NCBI RefSeq assembly: GCF_003234445.2
Contig: NZ_CP126269.1
Span: 2,914,001-2,978,000 of the forward strand
Length of the DNA stretch: 64,000 nt
Direction: 5' to 3'
From: Curtobacterium sp. MCLR17_036
Lineage (GTDB): Bacteria; Actinomycetota; Actinomycetes; Actinomycetales; Microbacteriaceae
Positions 41,882-51,200 of this stretch are shown piece after piece. Below the pieces are notes generated by a model that saw only the letters and a program-made list of their open reading frames with translations, searched no databases and was not told the DNA's origin. Numbering within the stretch: position 1 is the first letter of the stretch; every line of letters begins with the position of its first letter. A program made the translations under genes and the position numbers.

Positions 41882-42294
41882 CCACCGCCAGGTCCGGCGG
41901 CCGGCCGCCTCGTGCCCGCCGGCCCCGGCCCCGCGGCGTCTGGATCGCGAGCGGCATCGGCATCGTGCTCGTCGCCGGGGTGCTGTTCGGGGCGTTCCTG
42001 CCCCTGGTCGGCTTCCTCGGTGGCGTCACCGCCACCACCGCGGGGCTCGTGCCGTTCCCGTTCGTGCGCGTCACCGTCGTCGCGCTGGTCGGGGCCGTCG
42101 TCGTGCTCGCCCTGCTCGCCCTCGCGGTGACGCGACGGCACACCACCACCGCGACCATCGCGGTCGTGCTGGCGGTCTTGGTGTCCGTCGCCGTGACCGC
42201 CGTCCCGGTGGTGCTGGTGGCCGTCGGATCGGCCGACCGGGCCGGGGACGTCTGGCCGATCGTCTCCGAGCTCTGGCAGCGCTTCACCGGCTGA
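41878..42294 (+). CDS. Small membrane protein of the Asp23 cluster
   Basis: A 138-residue protein of unknown family beginning GTG in a GTGA overlap. A basic Pro/Arg-rich N terminus (GGRPPRARRPRPRG) is followed by three hydrophobic segments (VWIASGIGIVLVAGVLFGAF, VTVVALVGAVVVLALLALAV and TIAVVLAVLVSVAVTAVPVV) and a short polar end VWPIVSELWQRFTG. Coupling to the Asp23-LEA-like gene suggests it anchors that protein (inference). Confidence 0.8.
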   Translation: MTTARSGGRPPRARRPRPRGVWIASGIGIVLVAGVLFGAFLPLVGFLGGVTATTAGLVPFPFVRVTVVALVGAVVVLALLALAVTRRHTTTATIAVVLAVLVSVAVTAVPVVLVAVGSADRAGDVWPIVSELWQRFTG

Positions 42295-42342
42295 CCCGAA
42301 TGCGGCGCCACGACCGTCCCCCTGCTCCGCTACGGTGAGCGT

Positions 42343-42987
42343 GTGTCACGCCTCTCCCCCGGTCAGCGCTGGGTCGTCGCCCTCGGCGGGTTCGCCGTCC
42401 TGTTGCTCGTCGTCGGCCTGGTCGGCATCGTCGTCGGTGTCGTGCACGCCTCCGCCGTCTGCGGCGACGACGAGTACACCGTCCCCTGTCCCGGCGACAC
42501 ATCCGGTGTCCTCTGGGGCGGCGTGCTCGCCGTGCTCGGGCTGCTCCACCTCGGTCTCACCGGACTCGCCGGGGCCGTCGTGTGGTCGACGACGCCGACT
42601 GTCGCGCCGCGCCCCGCTCGCCGGCCGCGCATCGAGCCCGACGGCCCGCACCGGGTCTTCTCGTACGGCACGCTGCAGCAGTCCGCCGTCCAGGACGCCC
42701 TGTTCGACGGGGTCGTCCGCACCGAGCCGGACTCGCTGCCCGGGTGGCGGATCGACCACGTCACGATCACCGACCCCGAGGTGGTCCGCACGAGCGGGTC
42801 CGACCGCCACCCGATCCTGCGCCGCGGCACCGCCGAGGACCGCGTCGACGGCGCCGTCCTGGTGCTCGGCTTCGCCTGGCAGCTCGAGGCCGTCGACGCC
42901 TACGAGGTGGCGGACTACCAGCGGATCGAGGTGACGCTCGCCTCGGGGACGACCGCGTGGGTGTACGTCGCCGCCGACCAGGTCTGA
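42343..42987 (+). CDS. Membrane-linked gamma-glutamylcyclotransferase-like protein
   Basis: A 214-residue protein with two N-terminal membrane helices (VVALGGFAVLLLVVGLVGIV and SGVLWGGVLAVLGLLHLGLT, the loop between them holding two Cys) and a C-terminal GGCT/AIG2-like domain (about 100-214) starting HRVFSYGTLQQSAVQDALFD, with LPGWRIDHVTI, VDGAVLVLGF and VDAYEVADYQRIEVTLASG. The YGTL glycine loop and Glu in DAYE are the cyclotransferase substrate-site signature. Most GGCT proteins are soluble, so the membrane fusion is unusual. The GTG start lacks a strong ribosome site. Confidence 0.85.
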   Translation: MSRLSPGQRWVVALGGFAVLLLVVGLVGIVVGVVHASAVCGDDEYTVPCPGDTSGVLWGGVLAVLGLLHLGLTGLAGAVVWSTTPTVAPRPARRPRIEPDGPHRVFSYGTLQQSAVQDALFDGVVRTEPDSLPGWRIDHVTITDPEVVRTSGSDRHPILRRGTAEDRVDGAVLVLGFAWQLEAVDAYEVADYQRIEVTLASGTTAWVYVAADQV

Positions 42988-43276
42988 CCCCCGCGGGGCG
43001 TGCGGGGCGTCCGGCGTGTGCGGGGTGCGCGACAACCTCGGTGTCGCACGACGTCGGTCTTGTCGCGTCGGGCGTCGCTGCGTCGGGCGGCGCTGAGTCG
43101 AGCGCACTGAGCGGGGCACGCTGACCCCCGACGACATCGTCGACGTCGCACGACGTCGATCTCGTCGCACCACGTCGCGACGCCCCACGGCCCACCCCGG
43201 CCAGCGCCCGGCCAGCGCCCCGAGCCACCGCGCCCGTCCCCGGCCAACGCCCGCCGCGCCCGCGCCCGCCCCCGCG
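42988..43276. other. 289-bp intergenic region with a repeated 23-mer
   Basis: A 23-bp motif of the form TCGCACGACGTCGRTCTYG plus TCGC occurs at 43044-43066 and 43146-43168 (21 of 23 identical). GCGACAA at 43029-43035 pairs with TTGTCGC at 43060-43066 around the first copy. The region separates the convergent cyclotransferase and oleD genes; hairpins here could terminate both. Confidence 0.5.
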
Positions 43277-44245
43277 TCAGCGAGCCGCCGCGAGACGCGC
43301 CAGGCCCTCGTCGATCGTCACCGACGGCGTCCACCGCAGGTCGGCGCGGGTCCGACGCTGGTCGAACCAGTGCGCCGTCGACAGCTGCTCGGCCAGGAAC
43401 CGGGTCATCGGCGGTTCGTCCTGCCCGGGTCGGACCCGCCAGACGGCCTCGACGAGCGAGCCGGCGGCCCGCGCCACCACGGCCGGCACGTGCCACCGCG
43501 GTGCCGGCACGCCCGAGGCGATGCAGATTCCGGCGAGCAGGTCCGCGACGGGGCGCGGTTCGCCGTTCGTGACGACGTAGGCGTTCCCGTGCACCCGCTC
43601 GTCCGCCGCACGGTCGAGCGCGGCGACCATCGCGGACGCCGCGTTGTCGACGTAGAGGGTGTCGATGAGGGCTGCACCGGAGTCGAGCAGCGGCAGACGG
43701 CCGGCCCGTGCTCGTTCGACGATGCGCCCGACGAGCTGGGTGTCCCCCGGCCCCCACACCAGGTGCGGCCGGACCGCGACCACCGCGAACCCCGCCGCGT
43801 CGGCCCCGAGTGCGAGCAGTTCCGCGGCGGCCTTGGTCCGGGCGTAGTCGCCCCGGGCCCGGGTCGGTTCCGCGGGACCCGCACCGGCGCCGGTGAGCGA
43901 GCTGCCGGTGTGCGCGACCGACGGCGACGACACGAACACGAAGCGCTCGGCCCCGGCGGTGCGTGCCGCGTCGAGCAGCAGCCGGGTGCCGTCGACGTTG
44001 ACCCGCCCGAACTCGGCCGGGTCGCCCGCCAGGGACACCTTCGCGGCGAGGTGCACCACGGCGTGGACGCCGACGACGGCGCGCGACAGGGCCGCGGCGT
44101 CCGTCATCGTGCCGGCGACGTCCTGCACGCCGGCGACGCCGGACGGACGGCGCTGGAAGGTCCGGACCTCGTGCCCGGCGTCGCGAACGGCCGCGGCGGT
44201 CGCCCGGCCGAGGAACCCGCTCGCCCCGGTGACGAGCACCCTCAT
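43277..44245 (-). CDS. oleD: OleD, NADPH-dependent 2-alkyl-3-ketoacyl reductase
   Basis: A 322-residue short-chain dehydrogenase of the extended (epimerase) type. It starts MRVLVTGASGFLGRATAAAV (TGxxGxxG cofactor loop), has FVFVSSPSVAHTGSS and the catalytic YARTK (Tyr-x3-Lys), then RPHLVWGPGDTQLVGRIVER. In the olefin pathway OleD reduces the beta-keto acid from OleA to the beta-hydroxy acid. The ATG overlaps the oleBC stop (ATGA, 44242-44245). The family alone would be ambiguous; the OleA-OleBC context decides. Confidence 0.92.
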   Translation of the reverse strand: MRVLVTGASGFLGRATAAAVRDAGHEVRTFQRRPSGVAGVQDVAGTMTDAAALSRAVVGVHAVVHLAAKVSLAGDPAEFGRVNVDGTRLLLDAARTAGAERFVFVSSPSVAHTGSSLTGAGAGPAEPTRARGDYARTKAAAELLALGADAAGFAVVAVRPHLVWGPGDTQLVGRIVERARAGRLPLLDSGAALIDTLYVDNAASAMVAALDRAADERVHGNAYVVTNGEPRPVADLLAGICIASGVPAPRWHVPAVVARAAGSLVEAVWRVRPGQDEPPMTRFLAEQLSTAHWFDQRRTRADLRWTPSVTIDEGLARLAAAR

Positions 44246-47034
44246 GGTCGGACCATCCGCCCGCCGGCGAGGACCCGCTCCGCCCACCGCGAAAGCCGTG
44301 CGCGGTCGACCTTGGAGTTGTGCCGGATGTCCGTCGGCAGCACCGGGACCGTCAGCACCGCGGCGAGCGGCACACCGGCGGCGGCACGCACTGCCGCGGC
44401 CAGCGCGGGCTCGGCGAGCGCGGGTCCGGTGAGCGCGGCGCGGCGGGACCGGCGGCCGGCGCCGGAGCGCTCGACCACGGCCACGACCTGCTGGGTGCCG
44501 CGCGGCCCGATGCCGGCGACCCCGGCGCGCCCGACACCGCTGACCGACTCGATGCGCTGCTCCGGCCCGACCGGCGTCACGACGCCGTCGGCCGTGGTGA
44601 GCACGTGCTGCAGTCGTCCCTCGACCCAGAGCCGGCCCGACCCGTCGAGGTGGCCGACGTCGCCGGTGCGGTGCCCGCGCGGGTCCGCGACGCCGAGCCG
44701 CGCGGTCCGGTTCGTCCGCCACAACCGGTCGTACCGGTCGCGGACGTGGGGCGCCGCGACGACGATCTCGCCGGTGATGCCGGGGTCGTCGGTCAGCGCA
44801 CCGGTCGGCAGGCCGTCGGCGTCGAGCGGCGCGATCCGGACGCGCACGTTCGCCGCGGGGACGCCGACGCAGATGCCCTCCTGCGCCGAGGCGGCGGCGG
44901 ACCGCACCCCGTCCAGGTCGACGTCCGTCATGAGCAGGCCCTCGGTCATGCCGTAGGGCGTGTGCGCGCTCGCGTTCGGCATGAGCGCCGTCGCCGCGGC
45001 GAGCAGCGGCTCGGACACGGGTGCGCCGGCGGACAGGAACAACCGGACCCGTCCGAGCGCGCGGTGGTCGTCTTCGGTGAGCGCCGGCGCCGTCGCGACG
45101 ACGTTCGCCAGCGCGGCCGGCGACAGGAACACCACGGTCGCGTCCGCAGCGGCCACCGAGTCGGCGACGGCCCGGGCCGTCAGGGTCCGGGGAGCGGTGA
45201 CGTCCATGTCCGGGGCGACCGAGCGCGCGCCGAGGGCGGGGCCGAGCAGCGCGAAGGGGGCGAACCCCGCGACGAGTCCGGTGCCGACCCCGATGTCGTA
45301 CTGTGCCGCCAGGACGTCCCGCACCGCGCCGAGCTGCCCGTGCGTGTACACGACGCCCTTCGCGGGGCCGGTCGACCCCGAGGTGAAGAGCACCGCGGCG
45401 GGGGCTCCGGCGTCCGGTGCGGCCGGCAGCGTCGCGCCGCTCGCGAGCCGACGGGCACCGCGTCGCGCCACGTCGACCAGGGTGTGCTCGACGCGCAGCG
45501 CTCGCCGAGCGGGAGCCGGCAGCGCGACGGTCGCGATGCGCCGCCCCGGCCACCCGAGCGCACGGGCCGCTCCGAGTCCGGGCAGCGCGCCGATGATCCA
45601 GGCCGGCCGGGCGCCGCGCACCGCACGGGTCAGCCCGCGCAGTCCGAGCCCGGCGTCGGCGACGACGACGACCGCTCCGATGCGGACGCAGGCGTAGAGC
45701 ACCGCGGTCAGGTCGGCACCCGGTGTGACGAGCAGCGAGACACGGTCGCCGCTGCGGACGCCCAGGTCCGCGAGCCCGGCCGCGATCTCGTCGACGCGGC
45801 GGGCGAGCAGCCGCCACGAGACCGTGCGGGGCCCACCGGCCGCGGCCATCTCGACCAGGGCTGCGTCGTCGCTGTCGCGCAGCTCGTCGAGACGGCTCCA
45901 CAGCGGGCGGCTCGCGTCCGCGTGCTGGTCGGGGGCGGACGGGAGGCCCGGGGTGACGTCGTCGGGGACGCTCCCGTCCGGCAGGCGGTCACCCAGCCAG
46001 TCGAGCACCGTGCCGGCGACGTCGGCGTCGTCGGGCAGCAGGTGGCCGGCGCCCTCGAAGCGGTGCACGTCGGCGTGCGGCAGCCGGGCGGTGAGGTCGT
46101 CGAGGTAGCGCTCGAGGAACACCGGGTCGCGGGGTCCCCAGAGCAGCAGCGCCGGGACCTCGAGCGCGGCGACGCCCGCGGCGATCCGGTCGAGCTCGGC
46201 GGCGCTCCGGTGGTCCGCGTCGACGGGGATGTCGGCGACGAAGCCGCCGATGCCGCCGCGGCGGGCAGCTCCGCGGTAGGGCGCTCGGTACGCGTCGGCC
46301 ACGGCGCGCTCGAGCTTCGGGTGCGCGATGGCGAGGGTCGTCTCGAGGAACGCCGGCGTCACGACCGTGGCGCGGCCGAGCATGCCCGGCCCGAGTGCGA
46401 GGCGGAGGGGCGCCGGGATCGGCGCGTCGTCGGGCTGGTGCACGGCCGTGTTGCACGTGATCGCTGCCGCGAGGACCTCGGGGTGGTCGACGGCCCAGCC
46501 GAGCGACACGACCCCACCCCAGTCGTGGCCGAGCGTGACGACGGGGCCGGTCAGCCCGAGCTCGTCGGTCAGGGCGCCGAGGTCCGCGACGCGCTGCGCG
46601 AGCCCGCGCTCGACGCCGGTGCGCTCCGAGAAGCCCATGTCGAGCTGGTCGACGGCGACCACGCGCCAGGCCGGACCGCCCGCGCGGGCGGTCTCGAGCG
46701 AGGCGCGGAGCACCGCCCGCCACAGGTACGACCACGTCGGGTTGCCGTGCACGCACAGGATGGTGCCGACCGGCTCCACGCCGAGCGCGGCCAGGGACCC
46801 GGCCGTGTCGAGGAGGTGCCAGGTGCGCGCGGCGCGATCCGTGCCTCTCCCCACCGGCACGGCCGGCGCGCCGCTGGCGCGTCGCTCCGGAACCGGCGGC
46901 GTGGGCCCAGTCCGCTCTTCGGACCACTCGGGGACCGTGACCAAACGCGACCAGGCCGGGTCGAGACCGGGCAGGGAGGGCGGCTGCGTCGCCGGAGCGG
47001 TGCTCGCGGCGACGCGGGGCAGCCGCGACGTCAC
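44242..47034 (-). CDS. oleBC: OleBC fusion: beta-lactone decarboxylase plus beta-lactone synthetase
   Basis: A 930-residue two-enzyme fusion. The N-terminal alpha/beta hydrolase (about residues 70-370) is OleB-like: ILCVHGNPTWSYLWRAVLRA, nucleophile Asp171 in LGHDWGGVVSLGWAVDHPEV, and the His in FEGAGHLLPDDA. The C-terminal part (about 390-930) is an adenylate-forming OleC: VLFTSGSTGPAKGVVYTHG (about 549), YGMTEGLLMTDVDL, HRTGDVGHLD and IRHNSKVDRARLSRWA. OleC makes a beta-lactone that OleB decarboxylates to an alkene. Fused OleBC is known from actinobacteria. The GTG start overlaps the oleA stop. Residues 43-67 come from a 74-bp palindromic element, and a GGACGGGAG hairpin lies in the inter-domain linker. 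Confidence 0.94.
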   Translation of the reverse strand: MTSRLPRVAASTAPATQPPSLPGLDPAWSRLVTVPEWSEERTGPTPPVPERRASGAPAVPVGRGTDRAARTWHLLDTAGSLAALGVEPVGTILCVHGNPTWSYLWRAVLRASLETARAGGPAWRVVAVDQLDMGFSERTGVERGLAQRVADLGALTDELGLTGPVVTLGHDWGGVVSLGWAVDHPEVLAAAITCNTAVHQPDDAPIPAPLRLALGPGMLGRATVVTPAFLETTLAIAHPKLERAVADAYRAPYRGAARRGGIGGFVADIPVDADHRSAAELDRIAAGVAALEVPALLLWGPRDPVFLERYLDDLTARLPHADVHRFEGAGHLLPDDADVAGTVLDWLGDRLPDGSVPDDVTPGLPSAPDQHADASRPLWSRLDELRDSDDAALVEMAAAGGPRTVSWRLLARRVDEIAAGLADLGVRSGDRVSLLVTPGADLTAVLYACVRIGAVVVVADAGLGLRGLTRAVRGARPAWIIGALPGLGAARALGWPGRRIATVALPAPARRALRVEHTLVDVARRGARRLASGATLPAAPDAGAPAAVLFTSGSTGPAKGVVYTHGQLGAVRDVLAAQYDIGVGTGLVAGFAPFALLGPALGARSVAPDMDVTAPRTLTARAVADSVAAADATVVFLSPAALANVVATAPALTEDDHRALGRVRLFLSAGAPVSEPLLAAATALMPNASAHTPYGMTEGLLMTDVDLDGVRSAAASAQEGICVGVPAANVRVRIAPLDADGLPTGALTDDPGITGEIVVAAPHVRDRYDRLWRTNRTARLGVADPRGHRTGDVGHLDGSGRLWVEGRLQHVLTTADGVVTPVGPEQRIESVSGVGRAGVAGIGPRGTQQVVAVVERSGAGRRSRRAALTGPALAEPALAAAVRAAAGVPLAAVLTVPVLPTDIRHNSKVDRARLSRWAERVLAGGRMVRP
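45937..45979. repeat. GGACGGGAG palindrome in the OleB-OleC linker
   Basis: GGACGGGAG (45937-45945) pairs with CTCCCGTCC (45971-45979). The left arm with its flank, GGACGGGAGGCCCGG, is identical to the arm of the intergenic palindrome family. It codes for the linker around DGSVPDDVTPGLPSAPD. Chance cannot be excluded for so short a match. Confidence 0.45.
46835..46908 (-). repeat. 74-bp palindromic element, copy B, in frame inside oleBC
   Basis: Same element as 13577-13650, on the opposite strand, 69 of 74 identical without gaps. It is translated in the same frame, giving GPTPPVPERRASGAPAVPVG then RGTDR, just before the hydrolase domain. The hairpin CCGTGCC-N10-GGCACGG is conserved exactly, and a second hairpin (CGCGCC-AGC-GGCGCG) replaces the CCGCCG/CGGCGG one of copy A. 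Confidence 0.85.
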
Positions 47035-48122
47035 CAGTGCAGTTCCATCATCGCCGTGTTGATGCCCGAGCCGACGCCGCCGAGGAACACGCGGTCGCCG
47101 CGACGGATGCCGCCGGAGGCGACCTCGTCGGCCAGGGTGATCGGGATCGACGCGGGCCCGACGTTGCCGAAGCGCTGGTACGTGGTGGGGACCTTGTCGC
47201 GCGGGATGCCGATCGCCTCGACGAAGGCGTTGGTGTGCACGTCGGAGACCTGGTGCAGCACGTAGCGGTCCATGTTCGCCCAGTCGAAGTGGGCGCGGGC
47301 CTCGGTCCAGGCGGCGACGACGAGCTCCATGCCGCCCTTGAGCAGCATCTTCGCGTCCGTGAACATGCCGTCGACGCTGCCGACGCACAGGTCGTACCAC
47401 TGGGTCGCCGCACGGGTGACCCCGCCGATGATCCGGTGTCCTTCGGGGTGCAGGTCGGCCGGGCCGAGCACGGCGGCCGCGGCACCGGACCCGAGGGTCA
47501 AGCTCGCGAACTCGCTCATGAAGTCCTTGCGGTTCCGGCCGCCCTGGTTCAGGCGGTCGATCGTGTTGAGCTGCACCTGGTCGGCGTCCTCGCCGTCCAC
47601 CACCAGCGCGTACTTGATCTGCCCGGAGTCGATCATGCCGGCGGCGACGCTCATGGCGTTGACGAACCCGAGGCAGGCGTTCGCGATGTCGAAGTTGATC
47701 GCCGACGACGGCAGGCCGAGCCCGTGGTGCAACCGCACGGCGACACTCGGCTCCAGGTGCGGGCGCGTCACCGACGTGTTGATGAGCAGCCCGATCTCGT
47801 CGGGTCGGACACCGGCCTCGGCCATGGCGCGACGTCCGGCGTCGATCGCGGCGTCCTGGAAGGTCTGGTCCTCGCCCCAGTTGCGACGCTCGATGACCCC
47901 GGCCACACGCTCGAGCAACCCCATCGGCAGACGCAGGCGGCGGAGCACCCCGCGCAGGCGCTGCTCGATGTCCGCAGAGGTCGTCACGCGTTCGGCGGTG
48001 GTCGTCGCAACGGAGAGCAGCGACACGTTGTGGTGCTTCGCCGTGGCGTTGCCGGGCTGCTCGGGTTCGTTGCGCGGCGCTCGTCCACCGCTCACTGCCT
48101 GGTCGACCGGCCGTTCCGTCAT
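47031..48122 (-). CDS. oleA: OleA, acyl-CoA head-to-head condensing enzyme
   Basis: A 363-residue thiolase-superfamily enzyme (KAS III-like) that joins two fatty acyl-CoAs to a 2-alkyl-3-ketoacid in long-chain olefin synthesis. Features: GNATAKHHNVSLLSVATTTA at the start, LLINTSVTRPHLEPSVAVRL, catalytic Cys150 in FDIANACLGFVNAMS, His in MDRYVLHQVSDVHTNAF, and QRFGNVGPASIPITLADEV. The ATG 48122 is used; ATG 48149 would add nine residues. Neither has a strong ribosome site. It heads the operon oleA-oleBC-oleD. Confidence 0.94.
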   Translation of the reverse strand: MTERPVDQAVSGGRAPRNEPEQPGNATAKHHNVSLLSVATTTAERVTTSADIEQRLRGVLRRLRLPMGLLERVAGVIERRNWGEDQTFQDAAIDAGRRAMAEAGVRPDEIGLLINTSVTRPHLEPSVAVRLHHGLGLPSSAINFDIANACLGFVNAMSVAAGMIDSGQIKYALVVDGEDADQVQLNTIDRLNQGGRNRKDFMSEFASLTLGSGAAAAVLGPADLHPEGHRIIGGVTRAATQWYDLCVGSVDGMFTDAKMLLKGGMELVVAAWTEARAHFDWANMDRYVLHQVSDVHTNAFVEAIGIPRDKVPTTYQRFGNVGPASIPITLADEVASGGIRRGDRVFLGGVGSGINTAMMELHW

Positions 48123-48198
48123 GATCGTCACCGATACATACTTCCCCATCCGGGCTGTGTGCGCGATCCGGATGCGGTTCAGCGCATCAACTCCTCGT

Positions 48199-48229
48199 GA
48201 TGCATTGCATCTGAAATACATATTGCATA
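48199..48229. promoter_or_regulatory. AT-rich divergent promoter region with GATGC-ATT-GCATC
   Basis: A 13-bp palindrome GATGC-ATT-GCATC (48199-48211) is followed by a second ATTGCAT at 48223-48229. The 140 bp between oleA and the surface-protein gene are markedly AT-richer than their surroundings, with ATACATATTGCATAC resembling -10 elements. It probably holds both promoters and a shared operator. Confidence 0.45.
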
Positions 48230-48262
48230 CGATGGCTTCGTTCACTTCTGATCGGAGCCCGT

Positions 48263-51200
48263 ATGTCCTCGCGCACCACGTCCACCGCAGCCGCCGCCCT
48301 GCTCCTGGCCCTCGCGCCCCTCGCCGTCCCCGACATGGCGGCGGCGACGACCGCCACGGTTGACGCGCCGTCGAGCGACGAGCGCCCCGACGAGGTCGAC
48401 GTCGAGTCCCCCGAGCAGCCGACGGACGAGCCCTCCGGCTCGCTCGTCCCGGCCGCCCCCGAGGAGACCGCGCCGCCGGAGGTCGTGGAGACCCCCGCGG
48501 CTCCTGAGGTCGAGCCGGCACCGACGCCCACGGCCACCCCGTCGGCGGAGGCCGCGGCTCCGCGCACACCGAGCGCCACCGCCACGCCGGACGCGGTCAC
48601 CCCGAACGAGACGACCATCGACGTCCACGTCGAGGGACTCGCAGACGCGACCGGCAAGGCGGGCGACCTGTTCCAGAGCTCGATCTTCAACATCAAGAAC
48701 GAGAGCGGCTTCACCATCCCCTCCCGCACCCTCGACATCCACTGGACCATCGACGGGCCGGCGACGTTCCCCACCTCACCCCGGCCGTACTCGGTGGCGA
48801 ACTCGGGCACGGCGAACGTCGCGAACTGCACGTTCACCTCACCGAAGCAGACCGACTGCATCGGCGCGAACCCCCAGTCGATGGGCACCGGTGGGGCGAA
48901 CTACAACCACATCCGGGTCCCGGTCCGCGTCGATGACACCGCACTCCCCGGCGACGTCGTCAGCGTCCACGGGTACTTCGAGCCGAACGCCGCGACCGAC
49001 TACGTCAACTCGAACCCGCTGACGTCGTCGACGTGGAAGATCACGATCCCCCTGACCGCCGCCGTCATCGACGCACCGAACTCCCCGGTCGGCCCGACGC
49101 CCACGGTGACCGGCACGGGTGTCCCCGGCGGCACGGTCGACGTCACCGTCGGCGACCGGTCGCCGGTCGAGGTGCCGGTCGGCGACGACGGGACGTGGTC
49201 CCTCCCCGTCACCGAGGCGCTGCCGCACGGTCCCGTCACCGTCACCGCGGTCCAGCAGCGCAACGGGTTCACCGCCGAGCCGGCGACCGCCACCCTCGAC
49301 GTCGACGCCGTCGCACCCGAGGCGCCGATCGTCGACGACCCCGGCACCCTCACCGACCCGACCGGCCCGATCACCGGGCGGGCCGAGCCCGGCACGACGA
49401 TCATCGTGCGCGACGCCGACGGCACCGAGCTCGGCCGCGGTGAGACCGACGTCGATGGCGACTTCTCGGTCACCCTCGACGAACCGCTCGCCGAGGGGTC
49501 GCACGACCTGGAGGTCGTGGCGGCCGACCGCGTCGGCAACGAGTCCGACAGCACACCGGCGACCGCGGTCGTCCCGGACACGACCGCGCCGGACGCGCCG
49601 ACGGTCGCGCGGCAGGACCTCGCGACCCCGACCGGTCCGGTGCGCGGGAAGGCGGAGGCTGGCTCCACCGTCATCGTCCGGGCCGAGGACGGCACCGAGC
49701 TCGGCCGCGGAGAGGCAGACGAGAACGGCGACTTCGCCGTCGAGCTCGACAGTCCCCTCGTCGAAGGCGACCACGACGTCGAGGTCGTCGCCCAGGACGA
49801 CGAGGGCAACACCTCCGACCCGACGCCGGTGACTGTGACCGCTCCGGACGTCACCCCTCCGGACGCACCGATCAGCACGACCCCGGAGTACCTCGCCGAC
49901 GGCACCGGTCCGTTCACCGGCGCCGCGGAGGCCGGCTCGACAGTGATCGTGCGGGACCTGGACGGCAAGGAGCTCGGCCGAGCAGAAGCCGACGAGAACG
50001 GCCAGTTCACGGTCGTGCTCGACGAGAGACTGTCCGACGGCGCCCACGCACTCGAGATCGTCGCCGAGGACGCCTCCGGCAACGTCTCGATCCCCACGCC
50101 CATCACGGTCGAGGTCGACGAGGCCGCCCCGAACCCCCCGGTCGTCACCGGTCCGACGGACCTCGCGGACGGCACCGGCCCGATCACCGGCACCGCAGAG
50201 GCCGGCGCCACCGTCATCGTCCGCGACGAGAACGGGAAGGAACTCGGCCGGGACACCGCCGACGAGGACGGCGACTTCACGATCGTGCTCGACGAACCCC
50301 TCTCCGAGGGCGAGCACGAGTTGGAGGTCGTCGCCGAGGACAGGGTCGGGAACACCTCGACCGTCACCCCGGTCACCGTCGACGTCGACACTGAAGCCCC
50401 GGAGAAGCCGGTCGTGACCAGCCCGTCCGACCTCGCCGACGGCACCGGACCCATCACCGGCACCGCAGAAGCCGGCGCGACCGTCATCGTCCGCGACGAG
50501 GACGGCAAGGAACTCGGCCGCGGCACCGCAGACGACAACGGCGACTTCACCATCGTCCTCGACGAACCCCTCACCGAGGGCGAGCACAAGCTCGAGGTCG
50601 TCGCCGAGGACAAGGTCGGCAACACCTCGAGGCCGACCGAGACCACCGTCGACGTCGACACAGAGGCCCCCGACAAGCCGATTGTGACCAGCCCCGCCGA
50701 TCTCGCCGACGGCACCGGCCCCATCACCGGCACCGCCGAGGCCGGCGCCATCGTCATCATCCGCGACGAGGACGGGAAGGAACTCGGCCGGGGCACCGCG
50801 AACGACGACGGCGACTTCGAGATCGTCCTCGACGAACCCCTCTCCGAAGGCGAGCACAAGCTCGAGATCGTCGCCGAGGACAAGGTCGGCAACACGTCCA
50901 AGCCGACCGAAACCACCGTCAACGTCGACACCGAGGCACCCGAGAAGCCGGTCATCACCAGCCCCACGGACCTCGCGGACGGCACGGGTCCGATCACCGG
51001 CACTGCTGAGGCTGGCTCGACCGTCATCGTCCGCGACGAGGACGGTAAGGAACTCGGCCGCGGCACGGCGGACGACAACGGCGACTTCGAGATCGTCCTC
51101 GACGAACCCCTCCCCGAGGGCGAGCACGCGATCGAGATCGTCGCCGAAGACAAGGTCGGCAACACCTCGAAGCCGACCGAAACCACCGTCGACGTCGACA

